Source: CAVWDU01 sp963840725
Lineage (GTDB): Bacteria; Pseudomonadota; Gammaproteobacteria; Pseudomonadales; Halieaceae
Length of the DNA: 64,000 nucleotides
NCBI GenBank assembly: GCA_963840725.1
Contig: CAWIZY010000016.1
Location: forward strand, 434,001-498,000
Direction: 5' to 3'
The position numbers were made by a program, and so were the translations under genes. Below are positions 45,246-54,188 of this stretch, piece after piece. Every line of letters starts with the position of its first letter. The first letter of the stretch is position 1. Under the pieces are notes generated by a model. The model was not told the DNA's origin. It did not search any database and worked only from the letters and a program-made list of their open reading frames with translations.

Positions 45246-46448
45246 TTATTTTTCCTCAGATGCGAAGCTCAGACCCCGAGCGAGCCTGCCCAGTACCGCC
45301 TCGGTATGCTGGCCCAGGGTGGGCGGTGCCGCGTGATAGTGCACCGGCGTGCGGGACAGTTTGATGGGGTTACCCACCAGCTGAAGCTCGGAATTAAGCG
45401 GGTGGGGCACAGTCACCTGCATTTCACGAGCCTGCACCTGGGGCTCGGCGAACACCTCCGCGACAGTATTGATCGGGCCAGCCGGCACACCCGCAGCACC
45501 CAGCAGCTGCAACCACTCGGCCTTACCGCGGTTCAGCATCCCCGACTGCAACAACGGCACCAACTGGTCACGGTTGACCACCCGGTCACGGTTGGTCGCA
45601 AAGCGCGTATCATCCGCCAGTTCGGGGTACCCCAGGCACTTTACAAAGCGACGAAACTGACCATCGTTGCCCACGGCGACAATCAGGTGGCCGTCGGCCA
45701 CCACAAAGCTCTGGTAAGGGACGATATTGGGGTGAGCATTGCCCAGACGAACCGGGTTCACGCCCCCCACCAGGTAATTGGCCGCCTGATTGGCCAGGGT
45801 CGCGGCCGTCACATCGAGCAGCGCAAGATCGACCGACTGACCCAGTCCTGACCGCTCCCGCTCACTCAGCGCGGCGAGAATGCCCACGGTGGCATAGAGT
45901 CCAGTCATGATATCGGTGAGTGCGACCCCGACTTTCTGGGGCCCGCCGCCAGCCGTTCCATCTGGCTCGCCGGTGACACTCATGAGGCCGCCCATCGCCT
46001 GCACCAGAAAATCGTAGCCAGGCCGAGCCCGATCCGGGCCCGTCTGGCCAAAGCCGGTGATAGAGCAATACACCAGTCGCGGATTGAGTTCGGACAGCGT
46101 CGGATAATCAATGCCGTAGGCCGCTGCGCCCCCCACCTTGAAGTTCTCGATCAGGACATCGCTGGACGCTGCGAGTTGACGGATCTGAGCCTGTCCTGCG
46201 GGGTCCTTCAGATCAATACAGACCGACTGCTTGCCCCGATTGGCGGAGAGGAAATAAGCGGATTCCGTCGTGGGCTCACCGTGGGCATCGGCCATATACG
46301 GCGGGCCCCAGGCGCGGGTGTCGTCCCCGGCACCGGGCCGTTCGATTTTGATGACCTCTGCGCCGAGGTCGGCCAGCAGCTGGCTGGCCCAGGGGCCAGC
46401 CAGTACCCGGGACAGGTCCAATACACGCAGGGGCGAGAGAGCCGCCAC
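45246..46448 (-). CDS. gcdG: CaiB/BaiF CoA-transferase, glutarate CoA-transferase-like
   Basis: Class III CoA-transferase, 400 residues. N-terminal RVLDLSRVLAGPWASQLLAD, GADVIKIERP-type stretch (LGAEVIKIERPGAGDDTR), the catalytic aspartate region GYDFLVQAMGGLMSVTG, and SVDLALLDV. It is immediately downstream of gcdH (2 bp apart) and shares its transcript, as in the Pseudomonas glutarate locus, where it converts glutarate to glutaryl-CoA with succinyl-CoA. It probably makes the GcdH substrate during lysine catabolism. Confidence 0.9.
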   Translation of the reverse strand: MAALSPLRVLDLSRVLAGPWASQLLADLGAEVIKIERPGAGDDTRAWGPPYMADAHGEPTTESAYFLSANRGKQSVCIDLKDPAGQAQIRQLAASSDVLIENFKVGGAAAYGIDYPTLSELNPRLVYCSITGFGQTGPDRARPGYDFLVQAMGGLMSVTGEPDGTAGGGPQKVGVALTDIMTGLYATVGILAALSERERSGLGQSVDLALLDVTAATLANQAANYLVGGVNPVRLGNAHPNIVPYQSFVVADGHLIVAVGNDGQFRRFVKCLGYPELADDTRFATNRDRVVNRDQLVPLLQSGMLNRGKAEWLQLLGAAGVPAGPINTVAEVFAEPQVQAREMQVTVPHPLNSELQLVGNPIKLSRTPVHYHAAPPTLGQHTEAVLGRLARGLSFASEEK

Positions 46449-46450
46449 GC

Positions 46451-47635
46451 TCAGAAGGCGGGAATATCGGTCTGGGAGCGCCCGAGAATCAGGGCGTGCA
46501 CATCGTGGGTGCCTTCATACGTATTGACCACTTCCAGATTGACCATGTGCCGCATCACCGGGTATTCATCGGAAATACCGTTGCCGCCCAGCATATCCCG
46601 TGCCTGACGGGCAATATGCAGCGACTTGCCACAGGAATTACGCTTGATCAGCGAAATCAGCTCCGGGGCAATCTGGCCGGCATCCATCAGTTCCCCGGCC
46701 CGATGACAAGCCTGCAGACCCAGGGCGATCTCGGTCTGCATATCGGCGAGCTTGAGCTGGATCAGCTGGTTCGCCGCCAAAGGCCGGCCGAATTGCTTGC
46801 GCTCCATCGTGTAATCGCGGGCGGCATGCCAGCAGGTCTCGGCGGCCCCCAGTGCGCCCCAGGCGATACCGTAGCGGGCGTTGTTCAGGCAGCCAAAGGG
46901 CCCCTTCAGACCCTCGACATTCGGCAACAGCTGTTCTTCACCCACAAACACCTCTTCCATCACGATCTCGCCGGTGACGGACGCTCGCAGCGCCAGTTTG
47001 CCCTCAATCTTGGGCGCACTCAGCCCCTTCATACCCTTTTCGAGGATAAACCCGCGTATCTTGCCGTCATCGGTTTTCGCCCAGACCACGAATACATCTG
47101 CGATGGGACTGTTGGTGATCCACATTTTGGCCCCGGTCAGGCTGTAGCCGCCGTTCACGCTGCGGGCCCGGGTAATCATGCCGCCGGGATCGGAGCCGTG
47201 ATCAGGCTCGGTCAATCCGAAACAACCGATCCATTCACCGGTGGCCAGACGCGGCAGGTATTTTTCCCGTTGCGCCTCGGACCCGTAGGCGTAAATCGGA
47301 TACATAACCAGAGATGACTGCACGCTCATCATCGAGCGATACCCGGAATCTACGCGCTCAACCTCCCGGGCAACGAGGCCATAGCAGACATAGTCGACCC
47401 CCGGACAACCATAACCCTCAATAGTCGAACCCAGCAGGCCCAGCTCGCCCATTTCACGAAAGATGCCGGCGTCGGTTTCCTCGCGCCGAAAGGCCTCCTT
47501 CACCCGCGGCGCAAGATGTCCCTGGGCATACTGACGGGCACTATCGCGCACCATACGCTGCTCATCGCTGAGCTGCTGTTCCAGCAGGAAAGGATCTTGC
47601 CAATCGAGCTTCTGCCATTTCTTGTTTTGAGCCAT
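46451..47635 (-). CDS. gcdH: Glutaryl-CoA dehydrogenase
   Basis: FAD acyl-CoA dehydrogenase (394 residues) that oxidises and decarboxylates glutaryl-CoA to crotonyl-CoA. WIGCFGLTEPDHGSDPGGM and GAKMWITNSPIADVFVVWAK are dehydrogenase signatures. Catalytic Glu is in VVNTYEGTHDVHALILGR near the C-terminus, and MERKQFGRPLAANQLIQ is also typical of GcdH. Divergent from the LysR regulator with a 118-bp intergenic region holding an AT-rich dyad. Confidence 0.95.
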   Translation of the reverse strand: MAQNKKWQKLDWQDPFLLEQQLSDEQRMVRDSARQYAQGHLAPRVKEAFRREETDAGIFREMGELGLLGSTIEGYGCPGVDYVCYGLVAREVERVDSGYRSMMSVQSSLVMYPIYAYGSEAQREKYLPRLATGEWIGCFGLTEPDHGSDPGGMITRARSVNGGYSLTGAKMWITNSPIADVFVVWAKTDDGKIRGFILEKGMKGLSAPKIEGKLALRASVTGEIVMEEVFVGEEQLLPNVEGLKGPFGCLNNARYGIAWGALGAAETCWHAARDYTMERKQFGRPLAANQLIQLKLADMQTEIALGLQACHRAGELMDAGQIAPELISLIKRNSCGKSLHIARQARDMLGGNGISDEYPVMRHMVNLEVVNTYEGTHDVHALILGRSQTDIPAF

Positions 47636-47698
47636 AGCCTGTTTTCTCCCAGCCGTGTGATCACAAGGTGGTAGAAAACTAACAGGAAAACTTTCATT

Positions 47699-47718
47699 TA
47701 TAAAATATATGTTTTATA
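47699..47718. promoter_or_regulatory. AT-rich dyad between gcdH and gcdR
   Basis: TATAAAA-N6-TTTTATA (arms 47699-47705 and 47712-47718), an inverted repeat suitable as a LysR-type T-N11-A operator. It lies about 64 bp from the gcdH start and 36 bp from the gcdR start, so it probably controls both directions. Confidence 0.55.
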
Positions 47719-47753
47719 TAGTACGCATACATAATTTTTATGATGTATTTTCC

Positions 47754-48623
47754 ATGGATCTGCGCAAACTGGAAATTTTTGTCCGGGTAGCCGAACTAAA
47801 GAGTTTCAGCCAGGCTGCGAGCAGCCTGCATATGGCGCAACCGGCGGTCAGTATTGCGATTCGAAAATTGGAGGAGTCCCTGGGCACCCGACTACTGGAT
47901 CGCAGCGGCCGCCAGGTGGAATTGACTGCCGAAGGCAGCAACCTGCTGCAACGCGCTGTGCCCATTCTGCAGGATGTAGAAGCACTCAAGCGCTCCACCG
48001 GCGCCATGAACGACTTGCTCCTGGGTGAACTCAGCATTGCCTGTCCTTCCATGCTCGCGACGTACTACCTGCCCGACCTGCTGGGCAGTTTTCTGGCGGA
48101 ACACCCGGGTCTGACCGCGGCGGTCACCCAGGCCGGCACCACCCGTGCGGAGCAAATGCTGCTCGCGGACGAGATCGAAATTGGTGTGACGTCGGCAGAA
48201 CTCTCACCGCGCAGCAACCTGGAACTGTTGCCGCTGGTGGATGAACAGATGGTACTGTGCGTTGGCACCGGACACCCCTGGGCAGACCGAGGCTGCATCG
48301 ACCTCGCCGAACTGGAGGGCACCCCGATGGTCGTATACGAGAGTGGCTATTACATTCGCGAAAAGCTCGACCAGTTGTGTGGCGCGGCTGGCGTGGTACC
48401 GGACTACCGCCTACAGAGTAATTTCCTCCCGGTGCTGGTCAGCATGGTCAGGCAGGGGCTCGGTACCACGGTTGGCTTGCGCATGATGGCGGAGCAGGAA
48501 GCAGGTATTATCGGCCTGACCCTGAACCCGGGCGCCGAGGTGCGCATGGCCCTTGCCAAACGCCGCGGCCGCACCCTGTCGCGCGCCAACCAGGGCTTCC
48601 TGGACTGGCTGTCGTCGCGCTAA
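47754..48623 (+). CDS. gcdR: LysR family transcriptional regulator (GcdR-like)
   Basis: A 289-residue regulator. The N-terminal winged HTH (MDLRKLEIFVRVAELKSFSQ, QPAVSIAIRKLEESLGTRLL) is textbook. The C-terminal type-2 periplasmic-binding fold senses the inducer. Divergent placement from gcdHG, as in Pseudomonas (GcdR), suggests glutarate or glutaryl-CoA as signal. The ATG at 47754 gives the usual LysR start; a longer frame from 47709 reads across the operator and was rejected. Confidence 0.88.
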   Translation: MDLRKLEIFVRVAELKSFSQAASSLHMAQPAVSIAIRKLEESLGTRLLDRSGRQVELTAEGSNLLQRAVPILQDVEALKRSTGAMNDLLLGELSIACPSMLATYYLPDLLGSFLAEHPGLTAAVTQAGTTRAEQMLLADEIEIGVTSAELSPRSNLELLPLVDEQMVLCVGTGHPWADRGCIDLAELEGTPMVVYESGYYIREKLDQLCGAAGVVPDYRLQSNFLPVLVSMVRQGLGTTVGLRMMAEQEAGIIGLTLNPGAEVRMALAKRRGRTLSRANQGFLDWLSSR

Positions 48624-48842
48624 ACTGCACGCTCGCCCCTGGTCCCGCAGCCCGCCGATGGCACTGGGAGCCGCCTGCCTATTGGAGGAGAAACGCTGCG
48701 TGGTGGACCCCACTGACTCGGCACCGAAAGCCGCTACACCTGATTGCACTGAGCCACCGCAGCAAACGGCAGGTGACACGTTTTTGGCTGGTCTGCTGTT
48801 GTCTCGTAATCGCGCGAGCGTTTTCGCGCACGCTGACCGCCT

Positions 48843-49677
48843 ATGAACCGGCTCGGGATTCTCTGCGAACAACTGGCGACCGTCATACCCCAGCTCCATC
48901 ACGCCGCGTTCCCCGACCAACTTGTTGCATTGCTGAAGGCCCTGGTCAGGATCGATGACGCCACGATACTGATTTACCCGGGGAACAATTTGCCGCAACT
49001 GGCCCATGCAGAGGAACCGGCTGCAACGGGCAGCTCCACGCTCAACAAATTTCTGCGCGGCGCGTTTTTGCTGGATCCGTATTACCAGGCTGCACGGGAT
49101 GGCAAGTTTGGTGTTTTCCAACTGCAGGAGCTGGCGCCCGCTGGTTTCCGGGATGGCGAGTATTACCGCAGCTGGTATCGCAATTGCGGCTATCAAGACG
49201 AAGTTGGCTACCTCATCGCAACCGCGGACGGGGGTTTTATCAATATCGCCCTCGGCAAAATCGGCGCCGGGGCATGCTTCAGTGCCGCAGAGGTCGCCAC
49301 CTTGCGTGAGATACAGCCTGCTGTCGAAGCCCTGTGTCAACGGCATTGGGACGCACCTGTTGTTGGAGCCGAGTCCAGCATGCATCTGCGCACCTCAGCT
49401 GCACAACGCGCTGGAGAACTTTGGCAGCAGTGTACTCACCGAACGTGAAGCCCAGGTGATTAACCTGGTGCTGCATGGGCACAGCACCCGGACACTCGCG
49501 GAGCAGCTGTCCATATCGATGGAAACCGTCAAACTCCATCGCAAGCACGCCTACGCGAAACTTCAGATCAGTTCACAGGCGGAGCTGTTTTATCTGTTTA
49601 TCGACTCCGTGATGAGTGCACGCAACTACGCCGGAGGGGATACCTTGAGGGATTATCTCCGGGGCGGGCCTGAATAA
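48843..49677 (+). pseudogene. Frameshifted LuxR-type transcriptional regulator
   Basis: The N-terminal sensor part runs in one frame from 48843 (MNRLGILCEQLATVIPQL) and stops at 49448. The DNA-binding part is in the next frame and ends at 49677: LTEREAQVINLVLHGHSTR, LAEQLSISMETVKLHRKHAY. The two fit one LuxR regulator if one extra base, or two missing ones, lies around 49360-49420. The stop at 49448 would truncate the HTH, so the allele as read is inactive. A single-base sequencing error is possible. The 48624-48842 gap before it shows nothing else clear. Confidence 0.75.
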
Positions 49678-49860
49678 CTCCAGGCTCACTAACCCCGCTA
49701 TGTCGGCATTTAAGGCTGCGCCCGTAGCAGCTTCGTAAAGCCAGTCAGCATGTGCCATCGCCTGGTGTTCTTCGGCAGGCTGCAATAGCGAAGCTTGTAG
49801 TAACCGAAATAGCGCTGGCACCATGAAACGTGTCGAAGAAAAAGGGTGGCGGACTAATGT

Positions 49861-50061
49861 CTAGCGTGCGTCAATCGGTCCCGCCGCCGGCTCATCGGCC
49901 CTATGGTCACTTGTAGTCGGATCACTCACCGCCTTACGGAAGCCAGAGATGGCCCGCCCCAGATCACCACCCAGAGACCCCAAGCGCTTGCTGCCGAAAA
50001 GCAGCAGCACGATAAGCAGCACAATGAGCAACTGCCATACGCTTATGCCAGCTATACCCAT
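49861..50061 (-). CDS. tatA: Twin-arginine translocase TatA/E subunit
   Basis: A 66-residue protein with the TatA signature: N-terminal membrane helix (ISVWQLLIVLLIVLLLFG), an FGSKRLGSLGGDLGRAISGF hinge and amphipathic helix, then a charged tail. The ATG at 50061 with GGAGG upstream is chosen. It is adjacent to phoX, whose product carries a Tat signal. No tatB or tatC is visible here, so it is probably an extra TatA copy. Confidence 0.9.
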   Translation of the reverse strand: MGIAGISVWQLLIVLLIVLLLFGSKRLGSLGGDLGRAISGFRKAVSDPTTSDHRADEPAAGPIDAR

Positions 50062-50126
50062 ATCTTCCTCCAAAATAATAATGACGGGGGCACCACTGCG
50101 CCCCCGAGTTCAGGTTGAAAGGTCCT

Positions 50127-52070
50127 TCAAGAGCCCACAGTACCGCCGTCTTTCCTGGTGATGACAATCGTGCAATCGCGAGGAATGGTGAAACCGTCGG
50201 TGGCTGCAGGGAAGTTCGTCGCCGCGGGATTGCCGTTCCCTGGATGCTGCATATTGATCATAGCGGTCGTCTGGTCCGGTGTCTGCGCCCACCCGGTGAT
50301 CTCGTCACTCCGGACGCCCACAAAAAGCCGTTTGGGCGTTGGCAGCTCACCCGGCCCCAGCTTCTCGGTGGTGTCGAATACGGTGAGTTGGTCCTGGAGT
50401 CCATCAGGTTGACCACCGTCGGTGCCAATGAACAGCCGACCCTCGCCGTCCGCATAGGCAGCATCCGGATCGGTGAAAACACCATCCGAGCCGCGGGTAT
50501 CGGAAGCCAGGATGAAGAAGTCCCAGTCGAATTTCTTCCCGTTGCCTTCGCCGCGATCGCGGGTCCTGATGATGTGCCCGTCGCTGTTGGGTGTCTCCGT
50601 ATTGGCGACATTCGGTTCCTGACGCCGGGTGTTATTGGTCAGCGTCCAGAACACACTGTCGCCATCGGCGCCAATGGTGGTCCACTCGGGACGATCCATT
50701 GGCGTTGCGCCGACTATATCGGCGGCGATGCGCGTGTTGACCAGCACGTCTGCCTGGCTGGCGAAACGGCTCGCGAGGAGCGGATTGTCCATGGACAGCT
50801 CGAGCCACTCACCCGTGCCGTTATCGTTAAAACGGGCCACGTAGAGGGTGCCCTCAGCGAGGGGACTGACACCCTCGCGTAACGACACTTTCCAGGGCTT
50901 TCTGGACACAAACTTGTAGCAGTAATCGAACACCTGGTCATCACCCATGTAGCAATGCACTTTACCGGTACTGGGCACACGGATCGCGATAGCCTCGTGC
51001 TTGAAGCAACCCAGTGCAGTGTGTTTAACAGGCGGTTTGTCGGGGTTCTGCGGGTCGATCTCGACAATCCAGCCGAAACGGTTGAACTCGTTGGCATAGT
51101 CCGGATTCGAGAGGTCAAAGCGGGGGTCTTGCGTGTGCCAGCCATAGCCGAAACCGTTAGCGGAAAAGCCGTAGCGTTCCTGCTTTTCGTTTAGCGGCTC
51201 GAAGTTCGGGTCGTTCGAACCGAAGTAGCCATTGAAGTTCTCTTCGCAGGTCAGGTATGTGCCCCAGGGCGTGAAACCGCTGCCGCAGTTGTTGACGGTA
51301 CCCAGCGGCGCATTACCCGCGGCATTCTCCAGGTACTGCGTACCGGCGACGGGCCCATCATACTCGACCGGCGTGTTGACAGTGATACGCCGATTGCGAC
51401 CGTCGAACACCACGTCCCAGGCACCGTTGGCGTCTTTGGCGACGCGAACCACACTAGCCCCATGACCGGCCTGGGACAGGCGGACGTCATCCAGATTCTC
51501 CGGAAAGGATTTCCCGATCAGGTGCGGATTAGTGCCGAACTCGTGATTGATACAGAGCATGCCATCGCTGTTGGACGCACCGTTCTCAGGGAACAGCCAC
51601 ATGCCGTCGTGACCGATACCGATCTGATTCTCCTGTTCGACTGCTGTCGGTCGAACGGCCGGGTTGCCATCGTATTCGCTCACTGTATTGTTTATCGGCG
51701 TTCCCCAGGGAATCAGGACCTGGTATTCGTAATCGTCGGCGATAACAGGAACTGTCGCATTCAGGCTTTCCGCCGTGTACTTTTCGATCGTGACCGGGTC
51801 GAAGCCGACAAGGTTCCCACCGCCTGCGCCGTTCCTGGGGCCCTTTACCCTGCCCTTTCCCTTGCCGGGATTTTCAGGCATGGCCAGCAAATCCTGAGGG
51901 GCGAGGAAGCCGGCAACGGCAGCGGCGAGCGTCCCCTGCATCACCCTGCGGCGCGACAGGTTGACCTCCAGTACGCGCGCAAACGGCGTATTCCCGGAAG
52001 CGTTGGTCGGCATGTTCTCGTGCTCGTCGTGGATCGCGGCGTTGTTTCCATCAAAGTCTTCGAGCTTCAT
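50127..52070 (-). CDS. phoX: PhoX-family alkaline phosphatase (DUF839)
   Basis: A 647-residue Tat-exported phosphatase-like protein. The twin-arginine signal NLSRRRVMQGTLAAAVAGFL starts about residue 38 after a hydrophilic leader. Family motifs: NHEFGTNPHLIGK, GNCGSGFTPWGTYLTCEENF (read NNCGSGFTPWGTYLTCEEN), GRFGWIVEIDP-type text (NRFGWIVEIDPQNP) and CFKHEAIAI. PhoX uses calcium and iron rather than zinc, and releases phosphate from esters. No convincing Pho box was seen upstream. Start at 52070, with AGGAG about 11 nt upstream, is favoured over 52157. Confidence 0.93.
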   Translation of the reverse strand: MKLEDFDGNNAAIHDEHENMPTNASGNTPFARVLEVNLSRRRVMQGTLAAAVAGFLAPQDLLAMPENPGKGKGRVKGPRNGAGGGNLVGFDPVTIEKYTAESLNATVPVIADDYEYQVLIPWGTPINNTVSEYDGNPAVRPTAVEQENQIGIGHDGMWLFPENGASNSDGMLCINHEFGTNPHLIGKSFPENLDDVRLSQAGHGASVVRVAKDANGAWDVVFDGRNRRITVNTPVEYDGPVAGTQYLENAAGNAPLGTVNNCGSGFTPWGTYLTCEENFNGYFGSNDPNFEPLNEKQERYGFSANGFGYGWHTQDPRFDLSNPDYANEFNRFGWIVEIDPQNPDKPPVKHTALGCFKHEAIAIRVPSTGKVHCYMGDDQVFDYCYKFVSRKPWKVSLREGVSPLAEGTLYVARFNDNGTGEWLELSMDNPLLASRFASQADVLVNTRIAADIVGATPMDRPEWTTIGADGDSVFWTLTNNTRRQEPNVANTETPNSDGHIIRTRDRGEGNGKKFDWDFFILASDTRGSDGVFTDPDAAYADGEGRLFIGTDGGQPDGLQDQLTVFDTTEKLGPGELPTPKRLFVGVRSDEITGWAQTPDQTTAMINMQHPGNGNPAATNFPAATDGFTIPRDCTIVITRKDGGTVGS

Positions 52071-52216
52071 AAGCGTGAAATCTCCTGCAGTAAGTGACGA
52101 CTTGCGATGCTCCGGGTACCGGAACACAGCGGGTACGATCCCACAGGAAGGTTTCAATTAAGTTTGGCTTTTGTTTTGTTTTTATTGCTTTTTTGTTTCG
52201 CTCATTTGAACGAACG

Positions 52217-52846
52217 CTAGCGCACGTAGGCGATGACCGCAATGAAGTGACAGCCCGAACCCACCAGCACAAACAGATGCCAGATACCATGGGCGTGATC
52301 CAGCCAGCCCAGCTTGTCGAGGACATAAAAAATAACTCCGCCGGTATACGCAATGCCACCCGCCATCAGCCAGTGCAGGCCCGCGGCAGGCAGTCCCGAC
52401 TTGAGATTCGAGAAATCCAGAGCGCAGGCCCAACCCATGCCCAGGTAGATGAGCAGTTGCCCCACCTTGACGACTCTGCCCGAGAGAAAGATCTCGCTGA
52501 GGACGCCAACGCCAGCCAGCAGCCACACGGCCATCAGGATCGTCTGCCCGTTGTCGCCTTGCATACTGATTAGCATGAACGGTGTGTAGGTACCGGCTAT
52601 GAGCAGGTAAATCGCGACATGATCAAAGAGTTTAAACAGACGCTTGAGGTGCGGCGGATGAAAGCTGTGGTAAAGCGTCGACATGGTGTAGAGCAAAACC
52701 ATGGTCAGACCAAACACGGTGAAACCAATCATCACCCGCGGCTGCCCGATTTGCCAACTGACCGCAAGGAGTGCACCCAGACCCACAAGCGCCAGCACCG
52801 CTCCCACCAGATGGCTTATGCTGTTAAGTTTTTCACCGTAGTACAT
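52217..52846 (-). CDS. Hemolysin III/PAQR-like membrane protein
   Basis: A 209-residue protein with seven membrane helices of the HlyIII/YqfA/PAQR type. EKLNSISHLVGAVLALVG and MSTLYHSFHPPHLKRLFKLFD carry the conserved Ser and His, and the C-terminal DHAHGIWHLFVLVGSGCHF carries the His pair. These residues bind zinc in PAQR proteins. A role in membrane fluidity has been proposed for bacterial members; haemolysis itself is doubtful. Confidence 0.93.
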   Translation of the reverse strand: MYYGEKLNSISHLVGAVLALVGLGALLAVSWQIGQPRVMIGFTVFGLTMVLLYTMSTLYHSFHPPHLKRLFKLFDHVAIYLLIAGTYTPFMLISMQGDNGQTILMAVWLLAGVGVLSEIFLSGRVVKVGQLLIYLGMGWACALDFSNLKSGLPAAGLHWLMAGGIAYTGGVIFYVLDKLGWLDHAHGIWHLFVLVGSGCHFIAVIAYVR

Positions 52847-52874
52847 GCTTCAGCGGCTCAACTGGGTGATCAAG

Positions 52875-53282
52875 TCAGGCATCGGGGGGACCCTTCAGTT
52901 CCACCGTGTTGCCCTCCGGGTCGCTGATGTAAATGGACGGGCCCTCCCCCTCTGCGCCATAGCGAGCTTCGGTTGGGCCGGCTGCAATGTCATGGGCGGC
53001 GAGATGTTCGCGGATAAGCACTTCGTCAAAGGGCGCTACGCGCAGACAGAAATGATCGAGGTTGCGGCCCTCTTTCCCGGGAGCCCGACCACCCGCACGC
53101 CCCAACTCACTATCCACCGGTACCAGGTCGATCAATGATGCACCAGCGCGCAACTGCACGAGCCCTATTTGCTCCTGATGCCGCTCAACCTCGCAGCCCA
53201 GCACAGACCCATAGAACCGAACCATTGCATCGAGATCAGACACCCGCAGGACCAGGTGATCCAGCGCCTGGACAACTATCAT
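52875..53282 (-). CDS. Glyoxalase/VOC superfamily protein
   Basis: A 135-residue protein of the vicinal-oxygen-chelate fold: LDHLVLRVSDLDAMVRFYGS (first half, metal His), NLDHFCLRVAPFDEVL (second half His) and SIYISDPEGNTVELKG (metal Glu). Similar small proteins are called lactoylglutathione lyase or resistance proteins; the substrate is unknown. It ends 28 bp upstream of the hemolysin III gene in the same direction. Confidence 0.88.
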   Translation of the reverse strand: MIVVQALDHLVLRVSDLDAMVRFYGSVLGCEVERHQEQIGLVQLRAGASLIDLVPVDSELGRAGGRAPGKEGRNLDHFCLRVAPFDEVLIREHLAAHDIAAGPTEARYGAEGEGPSIYISDPEGNTVELKGPPDA

Positions 53283-53344
53283 CTAAAGACCTCTATTACG
53301 ATTACCAATAGGGAAGTGTAACGCAGATTTGCCGGCGCTTTCAT

Positions 53345-53389
53345 CGAACCTGACCCCTTGTTACTTTCAGCGAACCTGACCCCTTGTTA
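53345..53389. repeat. Direct repeat, two 19-bp copies
   Basis: CGAACCTGACCCCTTGTTA occurs at 53345-53363 and 53371-53389, a 26-bp period, directly upstream of the phosphoribosyltransferase-like gene. It could be a regulator-binding array or a recent duplication. Confidence 0.85.
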
Positions 53390-53399
53390 AACTCCGGGC

Positions 53400-54161
53400 A
53401 TGAGCGAATCAGACTACCTGCGGCAGGTCCGTGCCGCCCCCGCCGATATCGATATGGGATTCTGGAAAAATCCGGAAGGTGTGGCCGTGCCGGACGATGA
53501 ATTGCGGTTCCTGCTTATTCCCGACGCCGTGGAAGCGGCGGCCGTAAGCGCCGTCGCCCTGCAGGTTCATGCTTATCAGCTCAACACAATTGATACCCCG
53601 GAGCACATCACCCGAGCGCTTATCGTTACCATGGGCGGCATGCTGCCGGGTGCTCTGCTTCACGACCACCTGGTCAAGGGCCGTCAACCGGGAACGGCCC
53701 TGATTACGTTTGGCACCGTGGGGGTCTCCCTCTATCAGAGCCCAGGCGTTCGCCACCCTGAGCCCGTTGTGCAGCAAGCTGCATCGGTCGATGTCACCGC
53801 ACACACCGTGCTACTGATTGACGACCTGGGTGATTCAGGCGGCACGCTGGTGTTTCTGCACGACCACCTCAACACAGGCGGCGCTGCGGGGGTGCTGAGT
53901 GTGGTTCTCTACCTGAAACCCAGCGCAAAAGCGCGCGGGTGCGCCAACTTCCATTTTGGTGAAACGGACCAGGACACCTGGATCGTTACCCCAAGGGAAC
54001 AGGTGGAAACCCTGGTTAAGCGAGTCCCTGTGTGGCGGGCTCGGGGAGCCTCACAGACAGAATGTCACCGCCGTCTTGTGGACCTCATCGGCTATCCGGA
54101 GGCGGTGGTTGACCAGTACCTGCCAATGGCTTTCAAGCGAGACTATTCGGTAGCCTACTGA
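53400..54161 (+). CDS. Phosphoribosyltransferase-like protein
   Basis: A 253-residue protein whose middle has the PRPP-binding motif TVLLIDDLGDSGGTLVFL (Asp-Asp pair and Gly-Gly-Thr), as in hypoxanthine/xanthine-guanine phosphoribosyltransferases. An upstream MGGMLPGALLHDHLV segment matches the PRTase start. The C-terminal 80 residues are unassigned. The base recycled is not evident; it may be a regulator rather than a salvage enzyme. Directly preceded by the 19-bp direct repeats. Confidence 0.75.
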   Translation: MSESDYLRQVRAAPADIDMGFWKNPEGVAVPDDELRFLLIPDAVEAAAVSAVALQVHAYQLNTIDTPEHITRALIVTMGGMLPGALLHDHLVKGRQPGTALITFGTVGVSLYQSPGVRHPEPVVQQAASVDVTAHTVLLIDDLGDSGGTLVFLHDHLNTGGAAGVLSVVLYLKPSAKARGCANFHFGETDQDTWIVTPREQVETLVKRVPVWRARGASQTECHRRLVDLIGYPEAVVDQYLPMAFKRDYSVAY

Positions 54162-54188
54162 TCCGACTCACCACAGTATGAACCACGG

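Noticed and set aside
49573..49824. 83-residue minus-strand frame near the LuxR gene
   Set aside because: Overlaps the conserved LuxR HTH on the other strand and has no known domain.
52071..52216. Pho box upstream of phoX
   Set aside because: CTGTG pieces exist but at 17-bp spacing, not the 11-bp period of a Pho box.
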